From the NCBI RefSeq assembly GCF_047948215.1, contig NC_134465.1, forward strand, positions 39,222,153 through 39,286,152: a stretch of 64,000 nucleotides of DNA. Reading direction: 5' to 3'. How positions within the stretch are numbered: position 1 is the stretch's first letter; every line of letters begins with the position of its first letter. The position numbers were made by a program, and so were the translations under genes. Positions 1-15,300 of the stretch are shown here, piece after piece. Below the pieces are notes generated by a model. That model did not search any database, had not been told where the DNA came from, and saw only the letters and a list, made by a program, of their open reading frames with translations. Origin of the DNA: Lycorma delicatula. Lineage: Eukaryota > Arthropoda > Insecta > Hemiptera > Fulgoridae.

Positions 1-270
1 AAATCTGAATCAGCCAGTCTTCTAAAGGCCCTGTGCAGGGTGATCACCTGCACATAATTAATGTGCATAAATTAATTAGAATATAAAATTAAACTTAAAG
101 GATCTTTGGGAAACAACTGGAATACTTATTTTAAAACAAATTTGAATGTTATTACAGTGAAAGGAATAAAATTAGAAATAACTAAATTTTTCTTTTCAGA
201 TCTTTAATAAATTACTTTTATGTAATTAAGAGAAATATATTTTGTACTTTTTGTTATTAACCTTAAGCTA

Positions 271-384
271 TTAATTATTAATATCAGCACGAATGAATAC
301 AACACCAGTCGGTTTAACTCGGAATTTTATTATCGATTCTGGTTTATATACTCTTACTAATGCTGGATCTTCTTTGAATAAATC
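271..384 (-). CDS. NAGA: NAGA-like exon 8 (terminal exon with stop)
   Basis: Residues 380-416 then TAA at 273-271. Acceptor TTTTTTTTACAG|GATTTA after an intron of only 103 bases. The ending [15 protein letters not shown] parallels the NPSGVVMW-type last strand of NAGA. An ATTAAA-like polyadenylation signal lies at 208-203 on the minus strand. Confidence 0.88.
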   Translation of the reverse strand, partial: DLFKEDPALVRVYKPESIIKFRVKPTGVVFIRADINN

Positions 385-3300
385 CTGTAAAAAAAAACAA
401 AAAAACAATGAAATCAGTCTCAATTGTTAATCATTTATCCGATGATATTTTTGTTCACATATCTTAATTGTAATTAATATAACTTACTGTTATTTTATAT
501 CCACCAGGATAATATAAACCAAGATCCTGAAGTGTTACATTAAACGGATATGGTACACCATCTTGTCGGCGACTGACAAATGCGATTGCATAAGAATAAT
601 AAGTCTGATATACTGGTGTTATTGGTCGTGTCCATACCTGGATACCCAATTTCTGTAAATATAAATAAAAATTTTCAGTTAAAAAACAATTGAATTGGAA
701 TTTATAATTTTATTTAATTATTTTTTCTTATTTTATTATGTAAAAATTACTCATTTTTTTATTATCTGTAACATTGGATTTTTTCGTACATTCTTATAAA
801 TAATGTCAATAAATTGATGCAGAATTCACAGCAGCAGTAACATCGCTATTTTGTCATCATATTTAATAAACATTATCTTGTATATTTCTGCTTATAATTA
901 AATTTCATTTATTTATTTAGTGGTCGAGATAATATCCACCTTGATGTAGTACCTTACTCTAAAAATGTAGCCACTTACTCGATGCGGACACTACATGACT
1001 TCCTTGTACACCTATTAAATTACATATATACATTTTTTTTAAAAATTAAATGTACATAAAATTTTATTTCATTAATAACTTCTGATATTTTTTCATAATT
1101 TTTTTTTTATTATTGAATTATTATTTATTGTAATAAAGTTTTTGCAATCCAGATGTTAATAATTATTAATGAATCAATATATTTAAATTAAAAAAAAAGG
1201 AAATGAAGTTCAATTTGAACCGATGTGCCTTCCTCTAAGATCCAAATGTTTCATTAATTAAAATTTTATTTGGCTAAAACTCTGGAACCAATGAAAATAA
1301 GTACGATTTATGATATATCATTGAAAAGCTCTCAATGCGAGCTTATTACTGAGTTAAAAAGTTCAAAATTCAAATTTTTTGGATTGTGGGCTTTTTTGAA
1401 CACTTTTGGTTCAGTTGATTGCAATCAAAAGGGGAGGTGCACAATTAGATGTTACAACAGTTCTAAATCCAAAATTTCAACATCCTACGGCTACTTGTTT
1501 TTGAGTTATGCAAGATACATATTTACATATGTAACGTACAGACTTCACACTGCAACTAGTCAAAATGGATTCACGGATGGTCAAAATGAATATTTCTGTT
1601 GAAATCTGAAAACTGAAATTTTTCGCGATCGCAATACTTCCTTTACTTCGTTCAAGTAAGTAAAGATAACAATATTCACCTTTACCTGACAAGATGATAC
1701 AACTGTTTTCATGTAAGTCAACATGATACTTTGATGTATGAGGAAGATTGTTATTACGCTTCCATTCAACGTTTTTTTGCAACTTAATGAACTGTTTAAA
1801 AAATCTTCCCATTGATTTATCTCTCTGCTGTATAAGAGACAACATCTTTTTCATTTGTTCTCGATAACCCTGCAAACTACTGAACCGATCATTACAAAGT
1901 TTTAATCGTAGCTTACAGTTAAGTATAGTTAAGAATAGTGATAACTCTGAGAGCAAGAACACACACCAAATTACTAAACCATTATTTTCAATTTTTGAAG
2001 TTCTGTACACATATTGTGGGTGAAGCCATATCAGGGGATGCTACTTTAAAAAAAAAAATTAAAAGATTTTCTTCTACAGAAACAATAACACTCTGTTAAT
2101 TTTAAATAACACTAATTAAAAATAACCCTGAAATTTTTGCATCACTGTGTGTATAAGTAATTGCTCAGATAATTTTCATTAAAGGTTTCTGAGTTGTGAA
2201 CTATTTTATAGAGGATTTTTTATATTTATTGTCTCAAGTATTACTTTAATATTATTTCATGTGGATAATATTATTTCATAATTAATGTGGACTTAATCAC
2301 ATTTATTTTTTGTTTTATAAGTAACTGTGTTCTCTAATCAAAGACAACATGAACATCATGTACCTTCTTGATCCATCTCGGCAAATGCCAGGGTAGTTTC
2401 GTTTTTTTAACTGTGGAATGGCAAATCCAGTTTCAAATATAAATCTACATAATGTATATTTATGTGTTAATCAGAAAAAAAAATTATTCTGCCAAAGAAA
2501 TGGTAATCATATTTTTGATCCTTTTTTCAATGTTAAAAAAAACTACAAACTTCCTAAATGAATCTTTTTTTTAATTAAGGATATATTTCAATGTTTTTTT
2601 TTATCTCTTATAAAATAACACATGATGAAATATTATATGTAAAGTACAATGATAATAAAAACAGTATGTTTTTAAGTTATATAAATATTTATGATAGATA
2701 GTAATGTATAAAGAACTGTGATTGATGTGGTTAAAAAAAAAAAAATAAATAGATGTTTCTCCAGAAAAGAAAATAGTTCAAAGCAACTAAAAATGATTAG
2801 GTTAGGGTTGTGACCAGACGTCTGGAAGTTGCTGGATAGGTCTGGAAGATATTTATATTAAACTAAAGCGAAGAAAACAATTTCTTAGGGCTAACAAATC
2901 TAGTTATAAAAATGGAACTGAGTAATCATTTCCTCCTTCAAGATATATTAAACAGTTGAGCATGATGGTGGAAAAAGCAAAGGAAAGACTACTCAAAATG
3001 GTCACCAGAAATGAAAATTCACTTCTGCAAAATAAAAACAGTATGGGCAAAGGTTCTGGATAGCCCCAACTATCTCAATCTTCATACAAAGAGGAATCTG
3101 AGGCTTCTGGAAATCCTTCTTTAAAATTGAAACCTAAATGTAAGCACTTTCATCGACTCACAATTTTAGATATGAAACATAGTCATAAAGAACAGAAAGA
3201 AACATATTAATAAGGTACATAATATTGTACCTTATTATTAAAGTACATGCTATGAAGAGATCCAGATAGGAAACAGCATATAATAATAAGTAAAGAAAAA

Positions 3301-6300
3301 GAAACAGCATAGCTTGAAAATGAATGAGAGTAGGAATAATAGGAGACCAACAACAAAATTAACTATTAAAAAAACGACTGGTGAAGAAAAAAAATATATA
3401 TATATGTATTTTTTTTTTAACATGTTAACCTGTGTGTCTGATCACAATTAATTATCTGTACTTTAAAAATCACCATATATAATTTCGATCAAGACTATAC
3501 ATTTTTTAGACATAAACATAAAAATGAATAACAATAACCAGATTGAAACGAGCGTATTCAAGAAACCGACTAGCAATAATACAATTATTCATAGGAACTC
3601 AAATAACTCATACCATGCTATGATACTTAGAGCTGTGGTTTATTCACATAATAATAAAGTGGTTTTAAATAACAAACTGGGATGTATAAAAAGTGTAGCT
3701 TTGCAGAATGGCTACGATAAATCTTTCGTTAACAATATTTACAAGTGATATTTGAATAAGAAATATAATAAAAAGGACACTACCCTTGTTCCAATAAATC
3801 AGTCAGTCTAAAAATTACAATAAGGTTATATTTTATACTGTTGTATAAATGAAAACACATAAAATAATGAACATTTGTAATAAAGAAAAATATACAATTG
3901 TGTATATGCCGGTGAATAACATTTCAATAAAATTCTTTATTTATAACTCAACATATGTCTTTGACAAATTCAACTTGAGTGGCATATATAGTATTAGTAT
4001 TCAGACTGTGATGTTATATATATTGGAAAAACCGATAAGATTGTTCAAGGAAAGATTCTCAGAACATCTGAGGGCATTCAAGAATAATAAAAAATGTTTT
4101 TCTAAACTTGGCAGATCACTTAATTTTGAATAGATACAGAATTACAAGCTTAGCAAATAATCCTGAAATATTAGACGTTTGTAATGTAAACAAACTAAAG
4201 AATTTAGAAAAATATTACAATTACAAAATCATTAATTGCATATATACAAAATATGAAGTTATTAATAAAAAGATTAAATTAAAAGTCAAAATTAGCTAAT
4301 CAATTAATTTTGACTTTTAATTTATTTTTTTTTAATTAATGACTTCATATTTTGTATATATGCAATTTCTAATTTTAATTTACAATTTCAAATTTTGATT
4401 ATAAAAAAAAAAAATAGTTCTATTTCTGTTTTAATTGGAAAAGGATCTTTTAACAATTTTAATTTTAATGTGCAATTTGCAATGTACAATTTAATTTTAA
4501 GTGTAATTTGCAATGAAAGATTTGAAAAATTATATAGCAACAAGGTACTTCGAAAAAAGGATGCAAGGTACTTGGGAAAGCACTCTTGCTTGGATTATGG
4601 AATAAGGTAGATGTCATTCTATTCTATTCTATTTTATTTTATTAATTCTGTATTTGGGTTGATCAGATTAATATAATTTGTATAGTGCAAAGGAATAAGA
4701 TTCCCGGAAGGATTGATTTTAGAAAAATAATATATATATAAATATATATACACAGGCAGGATGTCCCAAGAAAAAACTTTCAGGACATGTTCTACTGGTG
4801 AAAATAATGAAAAAAATTCATATAAACATAGGTATCTGGAAACGCTTCATTTTTGAGTTACAACTAGTGAAAGATTTCATCCAAATTTTAGCTCTTTTAA
4901 TAAAAAGAAGCCCTACTGTGATTTTTGGGACCTGAATTAAAGAGTAAAGTTGGTAGTATAATATGCAATTTGAGCTGGGAAATAGGATAAAACAGGTTTC
5001 AGAACTATAACTCCAATAGTTTTTAAGATATCCAATGTAAAACAACTGGACCCTTAACTGTTACAGATGAACTTGTTCCAAGTGTCAATGTGAAAATTCA
5101 ACATCGATTCATAATTAAAAAATTGTCCAAACATTTTCCTCACATATCGCAAACAGTGCTGTATGAAATCATAGCAGATAGGTTAGGCTTCCACAAATTT
5201 TGTGTTTGCTGGGTGCTTAAGCTTCTTTCTCATGAACATAAAAAAGAGGATGGGGTCAGCACTAACCTTCTTCTAACCATAACAAGAAGGATGAATTCCT
5301 TGACTGCATCATAACAGGTGATCAGACACGGGTTAAACTTATTAATATGGAAACAAAGGTTCAATTGATGCACAGTGGGTCACACCAATTCTCCTCAAAA
5401 ACCCATTTCTTCAAAAAAATCTGACGGCATCAGTTTTTTGGGACCATAAAGGAGTGATCATGGTTGATTTTATGGAAAGAGTCATGACAATTAATTAATG
5501 CTGAATCTTACAGCGAGACTTTGAAGAAATTGAGAAGGGCCACAAAACAAACGACAGCATGCTGAGTTCAGGCATCGTTTTTCTTCTGATAATGCTCATC
5601 CACATACTGTAGTAGACACTCAACACCAAATGGGAGTTGTTTAACCATTCTCTGTACATCTCTGATTTGGCTTCCAGTGATTATCACCTTTGTTCAAAAA
5701 TTAAGAAACAGTTAGCAACACAGCATATTGAAAATGATGGGTTGGAAAGCAGTGTTACTACCTGGCTTAATTTACAGGCGGCAGAGTTTTATGACAAGGG
5801 TATTCAAAAACTTGTTTACAGATATCACAAGTGCCATAATTTGGATGGTAATTATACAGAAAAGTAGCTACAAGATGTATAATAAATTTTTTTTTTATAA
5901 ATCACTGTTTTTTTTTTAATAACGAATTGGAGTTACTTTCCAAATAACCCCTGTAAAAAGGCATAAGATACTTTATAAGACATTTTGAAGGAATAAAATA
6001 ATTCCTTCAAAATAAGGATTGAAAAAAATTATGTAACTTAAAGAATAAAGATATTTACACTGAAATAGGACAAAATTTGAACTATAAGGAAGTGTAGAAA
6101 AGGAATCAGTATGAAGTGATATGATGAAAAAGGATTAATTAATCATAAAAAAAAAAAATATTAAACGTAACATTTACCTTAAATATTCGACGTCCTTGGA
6201 TTCCTAGTGGATCTTGGTTTACAGCAATTATATCTTCATTTTGTAATATATCCTTATATTCTGGTCTTATTGAATTTAAATCTGTTGACATCAATAATGG

Positions 6301-9300
6301 AGCTGCAAGTATTGCCCATATTGCCATTTGTAGTTTACTCTGTTCATAACTTAATCCAAAATTCCCAATAATTAACTGCAATCATAAATAAATATATAAG
6401 CATTATATTGTAAGTCTGTACAGTATAATGTATATCAGAATCTACTGGTTTCTGCTTTTCATTTCAATACAAAATTTTTTAATATATAAATAAAATAAAA
6501 TTGTTTTATAAAGTAATTTATTAAATTGGACTATTAGTAATATTATACAATAATTACCTAATTTTACGGTAGTCTTGAGTAATTGATTTCAGCATTAGAA
6601 ATTCACTTTTAAATAATAAAATAAACATTAATTAAAAAAATTAACAAACACTTCAAAAGTTTCATTAATCTTTAGGATTTTGGTTGCAATCTTTGATTTT
6701 GAGGATGTTATTCCCAAAGAGTAATGTTACCATCTTACTCCAAGACTATTTTTTCCTGTTATTGACATAATGATTAGGAAGTTTCATTTAAAATAGTTAG
6801 GAATATATGTTCATTAGGGACTATCTATCTACTGAATTTGAATATGTAAATAATATTTTATCCACTTTAATAAGAGTAGTGACTGAAATATATTGTACAG
6901 CTGCTCATTACTCGCAAAATGAAACGAAATAATTAAATGAAAAGTATAAAATACATTTTATTTGCTATAAAAATAAAGTCAATATTTACAGCTAGCTATG
7001 TAATTCCCCCCCCCCCCCCCATTAACAGTGAACTGGTTTTCTCATCCTTTTAATGAGAATGCTGGCAGACTTTCCTTGATCCACAACCTCAGTTCATAAT
7101 CTGTGGTGAAATTAATACCTTTAATATCCCTCTTTGTGAAATGAAGTGGAAATCGCAGAAGGTGCCAAAACTGGTGAATCTGAAGGGTAAAGAATATGTT
7201 CAAATTTCAACTTCACAAGAACCTCGGTGGTTGAACTTGACATGTGTGTTTCAGCATTATTATGTTATAGAATTATCAGCTCAGTAGATTGTTAAAGACG
7301 ATACATATATCTCTTAAGGTAATTTAATGTAACTGTGAATCGCACAGAATTTACAGTCAACACAGCTTCCAGCCATCATTTTTGAATCGATTCATCTACA
7401 TTCTTTTGGTGCATCTCATCTGGTCACCTGCTGTGAGCTCATTCTCAATATTCACTTTACTGGCTTCTGATGCAAAAAATTCTATTGCCCACCTTCTTAC
7501 AATACTTTGATCAACAGTTAGTTTCATTACCACAAATGGCTTTTACATGACAATGAATGTCACTAAAAGCCATTTAAAAATTCAATCACTGAATGTTGTT
7601 TAAGACATGTTGACATAGCAAACATACTTGACTCCATAACAATTGACACTGACAGAAAATTATAGGGTGAGTCTCTAATATAGAATTAGTTTTGGAATAT
7701 TAATGAAATTACTAGTCAGCAGCATCTATCACTTGTGCGATGTTTTGTTCTCCTGTTATGTTCTAGTGCCCATTACATTTCAGTTGCCCAAAGTGAAATC
7801 ACTTTAAAACTATTAAAAAATTACGTGTAGATTATGAAAATTGAACAACATGAAATCAGTTGTAAATAATTTTTAAGTGGGGCAATTTCCATTTAACTTG
7901 AAAGCGAGTCAAATTAAATCAAATCTTTATTGCAGATGAAACTGAAGATCAGAAATATAAGAAACAATACGAATCAAGATTGAAATGCAATCGTTTACAT
8001 CATTAGACTAAATTTTCTGCAAAATTCAATTCATACAGACCATCTGGAGAAGAACTTTTCAACAAAAGAAAGAACTTATTGACCTCGAGTTGAGGTTATA
8101 TATAGAATTTAAGTAGCTTACCTAGCATAACACACTATACATATCATAGACATCCTGACCCCATAACGGAAGACTTGTGACGATCCTGGTTACCACATCA
8201 CCACCTCTGTTCCAAGCCCTGATGGGCTTTACTTGAGGTCATCATTTAGACTTTCTAAATCTGATATTATAACACAATCATCGGTTGAGCCTCTGTCAGA
8301 ATGCCAACAATGCAAATGCCTTGGCAGACGTTTCCATCAGTGTGATGGAAATGTGTAGACTTGACTCTACTATTACCTTCATATTAGACTTCTTCCAACC
8401 TTGCACACCTACTTTAATTTGTAGCCCTCTCGACTAACTGATTAACCAATTTGTGAAAGCATAATCCCTGTGCCTTTCTCTAACGCTGAAGGATTCATAC
8501 AAAAACCATTCCAATAACTAATTTTCAAACTATACTGTATGATCAAACATTTATTCATCAGAGTCTGCTGAAAACATCTAAAAACTATTCTCATACCCTT
8601 ACACAAGTGTTGATTGCAAAAACAACAATTTTGTCCAATAAATGCCTGATCCATTCAAATCCGATCTCTTGATTTGTCAAGATATTCAAGAAATTCAATA
8701 AAATTTTAACAAAAAATGTACAATAACTGTCCCTGATGTGGTCTGCTTTTAGGAGCAAGGTCAATATGCCTTCACCCTCCTGCACCACAGCTCCATTTCA
8801 GAGTTCATAACACATCTTTCCTCCACCCTAAAAACAAATACCTCAAATAACCAGGGCTCAATGTCAATACGCCTATCTTGGAAAAGAAAGCGCCCAAGCA
8901 AGCCTCTAGTCACCGGGTTACTACAGTATCTTAAGAGCATCAAACCCTCCAGCCACCTCTTGCAGTGCCAGAGATCTTAGGAAGCTGATGACTATATGCC
9001 ACCCCCTTTGGGTTTTCCAATTAACTTACAAATCAAAACTGATCCTTGCAAGTTCTTTATTTTAGTACATTCAACTAATTTTCTACTGAAAATAATTTAT
9101 TTGTGAAAAGTTTTCCACCACTTTGCATTATCATCAATCGTAAATGTGTATGCTAATTTTAAGCTCGCTAGCTTAAAATTAGTTAAAAATTTAGTTTAAA
9201 ATTTAATCAGAAATTAAGTTAAAAATTGATGGCAAAAATTTGACCATCACTGCTGACAGAATGATAGACATGAAGGGTGAGTTAAATAAAAATGTATAAA

Positions 9301-12300
9301 AAATAAATTCTGTGTCGTTATATAATTTACCATGTCAGGATCATTCCAGTGACCGGGCCCGGCATTTGGTATGTAAACTTCTTGTTGTGAAGCAAAATGA
9401 TCAATTATATTCATTAAACTATAATATGAATCTTGAATATCATCATAATTTCGCCATAAATTGCAATGTTTAGCTATGGAGGCATAATCTGGCTGTAAAA
9501 AAGAAAGATAAATATACATTTTCAAATTACTTATTTATACTGCAAATACAATAATATTAGTTGATAATAAGTAAATATATAAATATTTAATTCAGATCAA
9601 AACATAGAAAAATAACTGCGTTATTGTGACTTCTCTCTTTCTCTTGTTTAGCCTCCAGAACCACCAGAATAATATAGATATGTATAAATGCAAATGAAGT
9701 ATAGCCTTGCATGGTCTCGGGTCGACCGTTCCTGAGATGTGTGGTTAATTGAAGCCTGACCGCCAAAAAATATTGGCACTCATGATCTAGTATTCAAATC
9801 CGTATAAAAGTAGGGCCTTTACCAGGATTTGAACCTTAGAACTCTTGACTAAGAGTTGACTAACAACTACTTTCAGTAGCTGTTAAGGGCATAGGTCAGG
9901 AAAACTTAAACGGCCATATCAACATCACTCAATCTTCTGAGTATTGTGCAGCTGAAAGTAATAGAAAACTACGGCTATTTTTTTTCCAAGAAAATATAGC
10001 TCTCTGCATTTTCATGAAACATAGATGGAGGCGCCTTTCTTAGTAAAATATTCCGGAAGTAAACTAGTCCCCCATTCGGATCTCCTGATGGAGACTGTAT
10101 AAAACAGATGAGATATTATTTGCTCTGAGACATGGGAAATTGATAATGTCAATTTATTTAGTATTCAAGATTACAGTCTAATAAACAGTGAAAGTAAGTC
10201 TGATCAAAACAATGCAACTTTCAAAACAATGTGACTGTATAAAACAGATGAGATATTATTTGCTCTGAGACATGGGAAATTGATAATGTCAATTTATTTA
10301 GTATTCAAGATTACAGTCTAATAAACAGTGAAAGTAAGTCTGATCAAAACAATGCAACTTTCAAAACAATGTAACGCTTGCCTATAGTAAGAGAAATATT
10401 AAATTATATTCCCGAAAAGGTTGTTGCAAATTGGTGAATGTCGAGCTATCAAGACTGAATTTAGTCAAGTAAAGTCAAAAATATGATTATTGGCTATGTA
10501 AAGAAAGACTTCGAGCTCTGATGTTGACCTATTTAATGATTTATCAGTTTACTTATCGTTAAGTAGTAGTAATGATGGAATTTTTTTATCTCTGTTTGTG
10601 GGGACTTGAATATTGATATTTTGGCACATAATAATAATGTTGATGAATATATGAATACTTTTAGTATTGAAGGATATGTGCCAATAATCAATAAACCGAC
10701 AGGAACAGATGGTAGTAGTAAAACTTGTAGATGTCTTGTAAGATCATATATTTATCAAAAGCTCTAAGATGAAAAATAAAATAACTGGAATAATCTTGAA
10801 AAACAAATTCACTAATCACTTTCTAGTAATAACAAGTATTCAGTTTGAATGCAAAACTAAAGACTTATCTTATTCTGGACCTAAAAGAATAACCAAGCTA
10901 ACTACATTCCAGCTTATTGATTTGATGTGGAATGATGATAGGAGAGCTCAAGCAGCCAACGGTGACCCAAGCAAATACAATAAATATTTGTTAGGTAAGT
11001 AATAAAACATGTTGAAGCAGCTCTAATTATGCGATTGATTAGAGGAAGGGATAGGAAATCTTGGATAACTACAGCACTCTTAAATTTAATCAGAACCAAA
11101 GAAATATTACATTTGCTTCATAAAAAATTTGGGGAACAGAGAATTAGAAAATTACTACAAAAGTTATAAAATAGGCTGACTGGTCTACTAAGACAAGCCA
11201 AAACTTCTGAAAGAAGTTTGGGATTTAGAAATAATCCTGGCAGGCCTAAACTATGGCATGAGATTCAAAGCTACAATAGTACTAAAAAGTCTGAAAATTT
11301 TCAGATGATACTGAATGATAAAAATGATGAGATTGCAATAAAAACTCAATCTCTAATGTGATGAACAAATATTTTTCAACTGTTGGTTAAGAATTGGCTG
11401 ATGAAATAAAAAGTAAATAAAAGCAATACTCAAAATAACAAGACGATTTTAAGCTCATGTTTTCTTAAACTGACTATAACTGCTGAAATATTGCGGAATC
11501 TAGATCAAAAGAAAGCTAGGTCCTGAGATGTACCAGTAATAGAGTAATAGTATTCAAAGAAACAGCAAACATACTTGCAGTTCTTTGAGAAATGTATGGT
11601 GTCTAGATTGGAATCATTCATGAATAAGCACTAATTATTATCAAATAATAAACTCTCTTTTTCTGTTTAGTCTCCAGAACCATCATAAGGTATTACTTCA
11701 GAGGATGATATGTATGAATGTAAAGTGTAGTCTTGTACAATCTCAGGTCGACCATTTCTGAGTTGTGTGGTTAATTGAAACCTAACCACCAAAGAACACT
11801 GGTATCCACAATCTAGTTTTTAAATGCAAATAAAAGTATTACAAAATAAGAGCCCTGCAGAGATGTTTAGTTACATAATGTTGTATCTTGTGTAGTAATG
11901 TATCAAATTGTAGTCATATAATGTAATTATTATTGTATCTTATTCTGTAACCTGGTAATGATCAATAAGTAAATAAATAAAATAAATAAGCATTATGGTT
12001 TTAGGAAAAGAATTTCTTCAGAAGATGCTATGATTTCACTAGTAGGTCAAATTTATGAGAAGATGGATCAGAAAACAAAGTTATCAACATTTGGTCTCGA
12101 TCTAGCTGACGCTTTTGACACTATCTGTCATAAAACCTTGCTGAACAAATTGGAAAGATATGGCTTCTGAGGGAATGCTCATAAACTATTAAGTAGTTAT
12201 TTGAACCAAAGAATCCCAAGAGTAAAAGTTAATAATACTTTAAGTGACCAAACACTATTGAAGTATGAAGTTTCATAAGGTACTGTTCTTACACCATTCC

Positions 12301-15300
12301 TATTTTTGTTATATATTAATGTCCTATTGGAAGTGGGCTGTAGGGGAAATATTTGTGTGTAAGTAGAGAATACAACTCTATTGTATTTTTCTAAGAGCTG
12401 TTGGAACTGATGCAGAATGAACTGGTACCTTCTTGATACCATCAAGAAGGTATTTATCTGGTTTGCCGATAATTCTCTCACGATTAATTTCAATAAGACC
12501 TAATTTTATTCCATTTGGAGCATATATATTCAGTCTACCAGTATTTGACAGTATTAGTTAGAATCGGCTTGCTTACAGATGAAAATGCAACTGAGGTTGT
12601 TGCAATAATAACTGATTCTTTGAAATTGTTAGGATTGTACATCAGCTCAATACTGCAAAGACAAAGGAGGACAGCATATTTAATAAGAAGAATCCGACCC
12701 GACCTATTATGAATTTAAGCAATTCACTTACGATCTATTTTGCATTCTTCTATTCAGTCTTAAATTATGAACTAATAATTTGGGCATCAGTATATAATAA
12801 TGCACTAAAATCACTTTAGATGTTGCTGAATAAGGACCTGAAAATAATTTTCTCTAAAAATATTGGATATAGCACAAATACATTATACAGCGATAATTAA
12901 ATACCAGATATACGAAATTCAAATATAATTGCCTCTATTTTGGAATGTATAAATATATCAGAGTATATCAGAGCCTATAAGTAGATCTTATGATGTCAGA
13001 ACCAGGAGACAAACCGATAGAGATTTTATGGTTCTGAAATTCAGCATTACAATGGGACATAGATCATACAAATATATTGGACCTGTGGCTTACAACATGT
13101 TAAGAAATATCAATATGAAAAGATTATTACAGAAGAAATTACAGTGCATTAAAAATAATCTGAGCATCAAACTTCAGCTAAATTAGAATTTTTTTTTTTA
13201 AAATGAGTGAATGAGGAATGAGTGAAAGAATGAAGGAGTGAGTGAATGAGTATGACTTTTATTAATAATAGAAGTGTGCGATTCTAACTGATGTAAAAAT
13301 TGCTGTTTTCTTTTACTTTATCCCTATATGTTCTGTGTTTTTATTATTAATAAGGGAATTATATTTAAAGGGAATAAATATAATCAAGAACACTTACGAG
13401 CAAACTTATGCACAAGCCAAAGCTTAAGTAAAAGTAAAGCTTTTTCACCATTGGCTGTGAATTAAATGTACACTCTTATGAATGTAAAAATAAATAAATA
13501 GCTCTGATAAAATACTTTTTAGGGATATTAATAAAAAAAAAAAAAACCATTTCCTCCTTCTCCTTGCCTTCTTGACCAATCATGCTGTAGATTTAACATT
13601 TCATATTACTTCTGAAAAACTAAATGAGAAGGTATAGCCAGGTTATTGTAACCGCAAGCTTTGCAAAGAATTAGACAAACGTTTACTACTAGCTGATAAA
13701 CATTTTTAAGATACTGCTTTTATTTTTCAATTAACTGTTTGTAAAAAAAGGATATTAATAGGTAACTTACAGACATATCTTCTCCTTCTTGGTATGCAGG
13801 CCAACTGCATGAATAAACTATTGGCCGACCGGTTTCATTCAAATATCGACCAAGTTCTGGATAACCTGTAAATTTTAAATGGTAAACAATATTAATTCTT
13901 TCTAATTTATTAATGAAATAAGAAAATTATCGCATAGATTTATTTATGTGCATTATTTATTTATTATTATTTATTTATTTAACAGTACAATTTTGTATGA
14001 ATTATTATCCAACAAAGATGAAAACTATGAAATTTTCAGGAAGTTATCTGGTTAAAAAATATATTATCATACGGAATATAACCATCAAGCGAGTTTAATG
14101 TCTTCATATGCGAACTACGACCAACCTTAAGAGAATAGTGCTATCTTTAAAAGGCCTGGGGTTTATCAGCAAATACATGGCATGATAAGACAATCAATAC
14201 CAAGAATTACCTTAAATTTTACAAAGCTATGGAAGTACATCCTTACTACATGGCCCAGAATGTTGGGCACCGACAAGGGAGGATCTGACATACAGAGAAA
14301 GTGACTGAAATGAGATTTCCCAGATCGCTCAGAAGTGTTACAAGAGAAAACAGATTCATAAATGATCATATATGAGCGGATCTCGGATTAATGCCTACAG
14401 TTGATTAAATATCTAATTACACTTGTTGTGCATGTCACAGAAACGAATATCTTTTGAAGAGCAATAGAGTACCAGCCATTAGGAAAGAGAAGTATTGGAA
14501 GATTGAGGTCAAGATAGTAAATCCAGGGTCATTAGCACCCTCCTGTATGGATAGAAAGAGAACAAGATATATTTAATTAACCATATCATAATCTGTTATA
14601 TAAAGCATTTTTAGATTTCAAAATCCATTCTCGGCTATAAAATATTACTTGGTGGTATATGACAGTCATACAAATAACTTCTTTTAAATGTTTCTATGAA
14701 TGTATAATGATGATAACGTGTTTTAAATCCACTGGCTCTACTGACTTAAACTTTTAAAATTATAATTTCCTTTGTACACATTTTGGTCATTATTCATCAC
14801 ATTATTTTTGGTTTTCTTTTACAATTAAAAAACATAATATATTAATTCCTTCAGTGGTTTAATTTAAAGGCAATTACTTTTATACAAATTTTAATACTAG
14901 ATGATGGATACCGGGGTGTTCTTTGGTGGATGGATTTCAATTAACCAGATGTCTTAGGAATGGTCGACCTGAGACTGTACAAGACTACATTTCATTTGAA
15001 TTCATACATATCATCCTCTCAAGTAATACCTTACGGTGATTCCAGAGGCTAAACAATTAAGAAAAGAAAGTGGTTTAATTGAAAAACAAAAAAAAAGATT
15101 TATAAATTTATTGTATGTACAGGTGAGTGAAAAGTTAAACAATGATGAATTTATTCATCCCTGCAGTGAGAAATTTGTTTTTAGATTGGCCCTATCAGGT
15201 GGATTGGAATCTGTAATATTTGACCCTGTAGCATTACACAATATTTAGACAATGTCTCCCTATTTTATCTATTAGTGGCAGGTGCGCTTTAAAAATTATT

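Larger units (their letters stand above)
10400..13501 (+). mobile_element. Jockey-type LINE (endonuclease, RT and C-terminal parts), decayed
   Basis: Endonuclease domain: [20 protein letters not shown] at about 10590-10660, then [14 protein letters not shown] and [14 protein letters not shown]. Reverse transcriptase: [11 protein letters not shown] at about 11985, [20 protein letters not shown] at about 12100 and a degenerate [14 protein letters not shown] ([11 protein letters not shown] equivalent) near 12280-12320. C-terminal tail with [13 protein letters not shown] near 12990. Many stops. The 3' end is the AAATAAATA tail at 13490-13501. Interrupted by an insertion at about 11652-11965. Confidence 0.8.

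Noticed and set aside
1477..2010. 177-residue minus-strand open frame
   Set aside because: Its C-terminal part lies in dispersed repeat family A, so the full frame is not a gene; only the first part was kept as a weak exon candidate.
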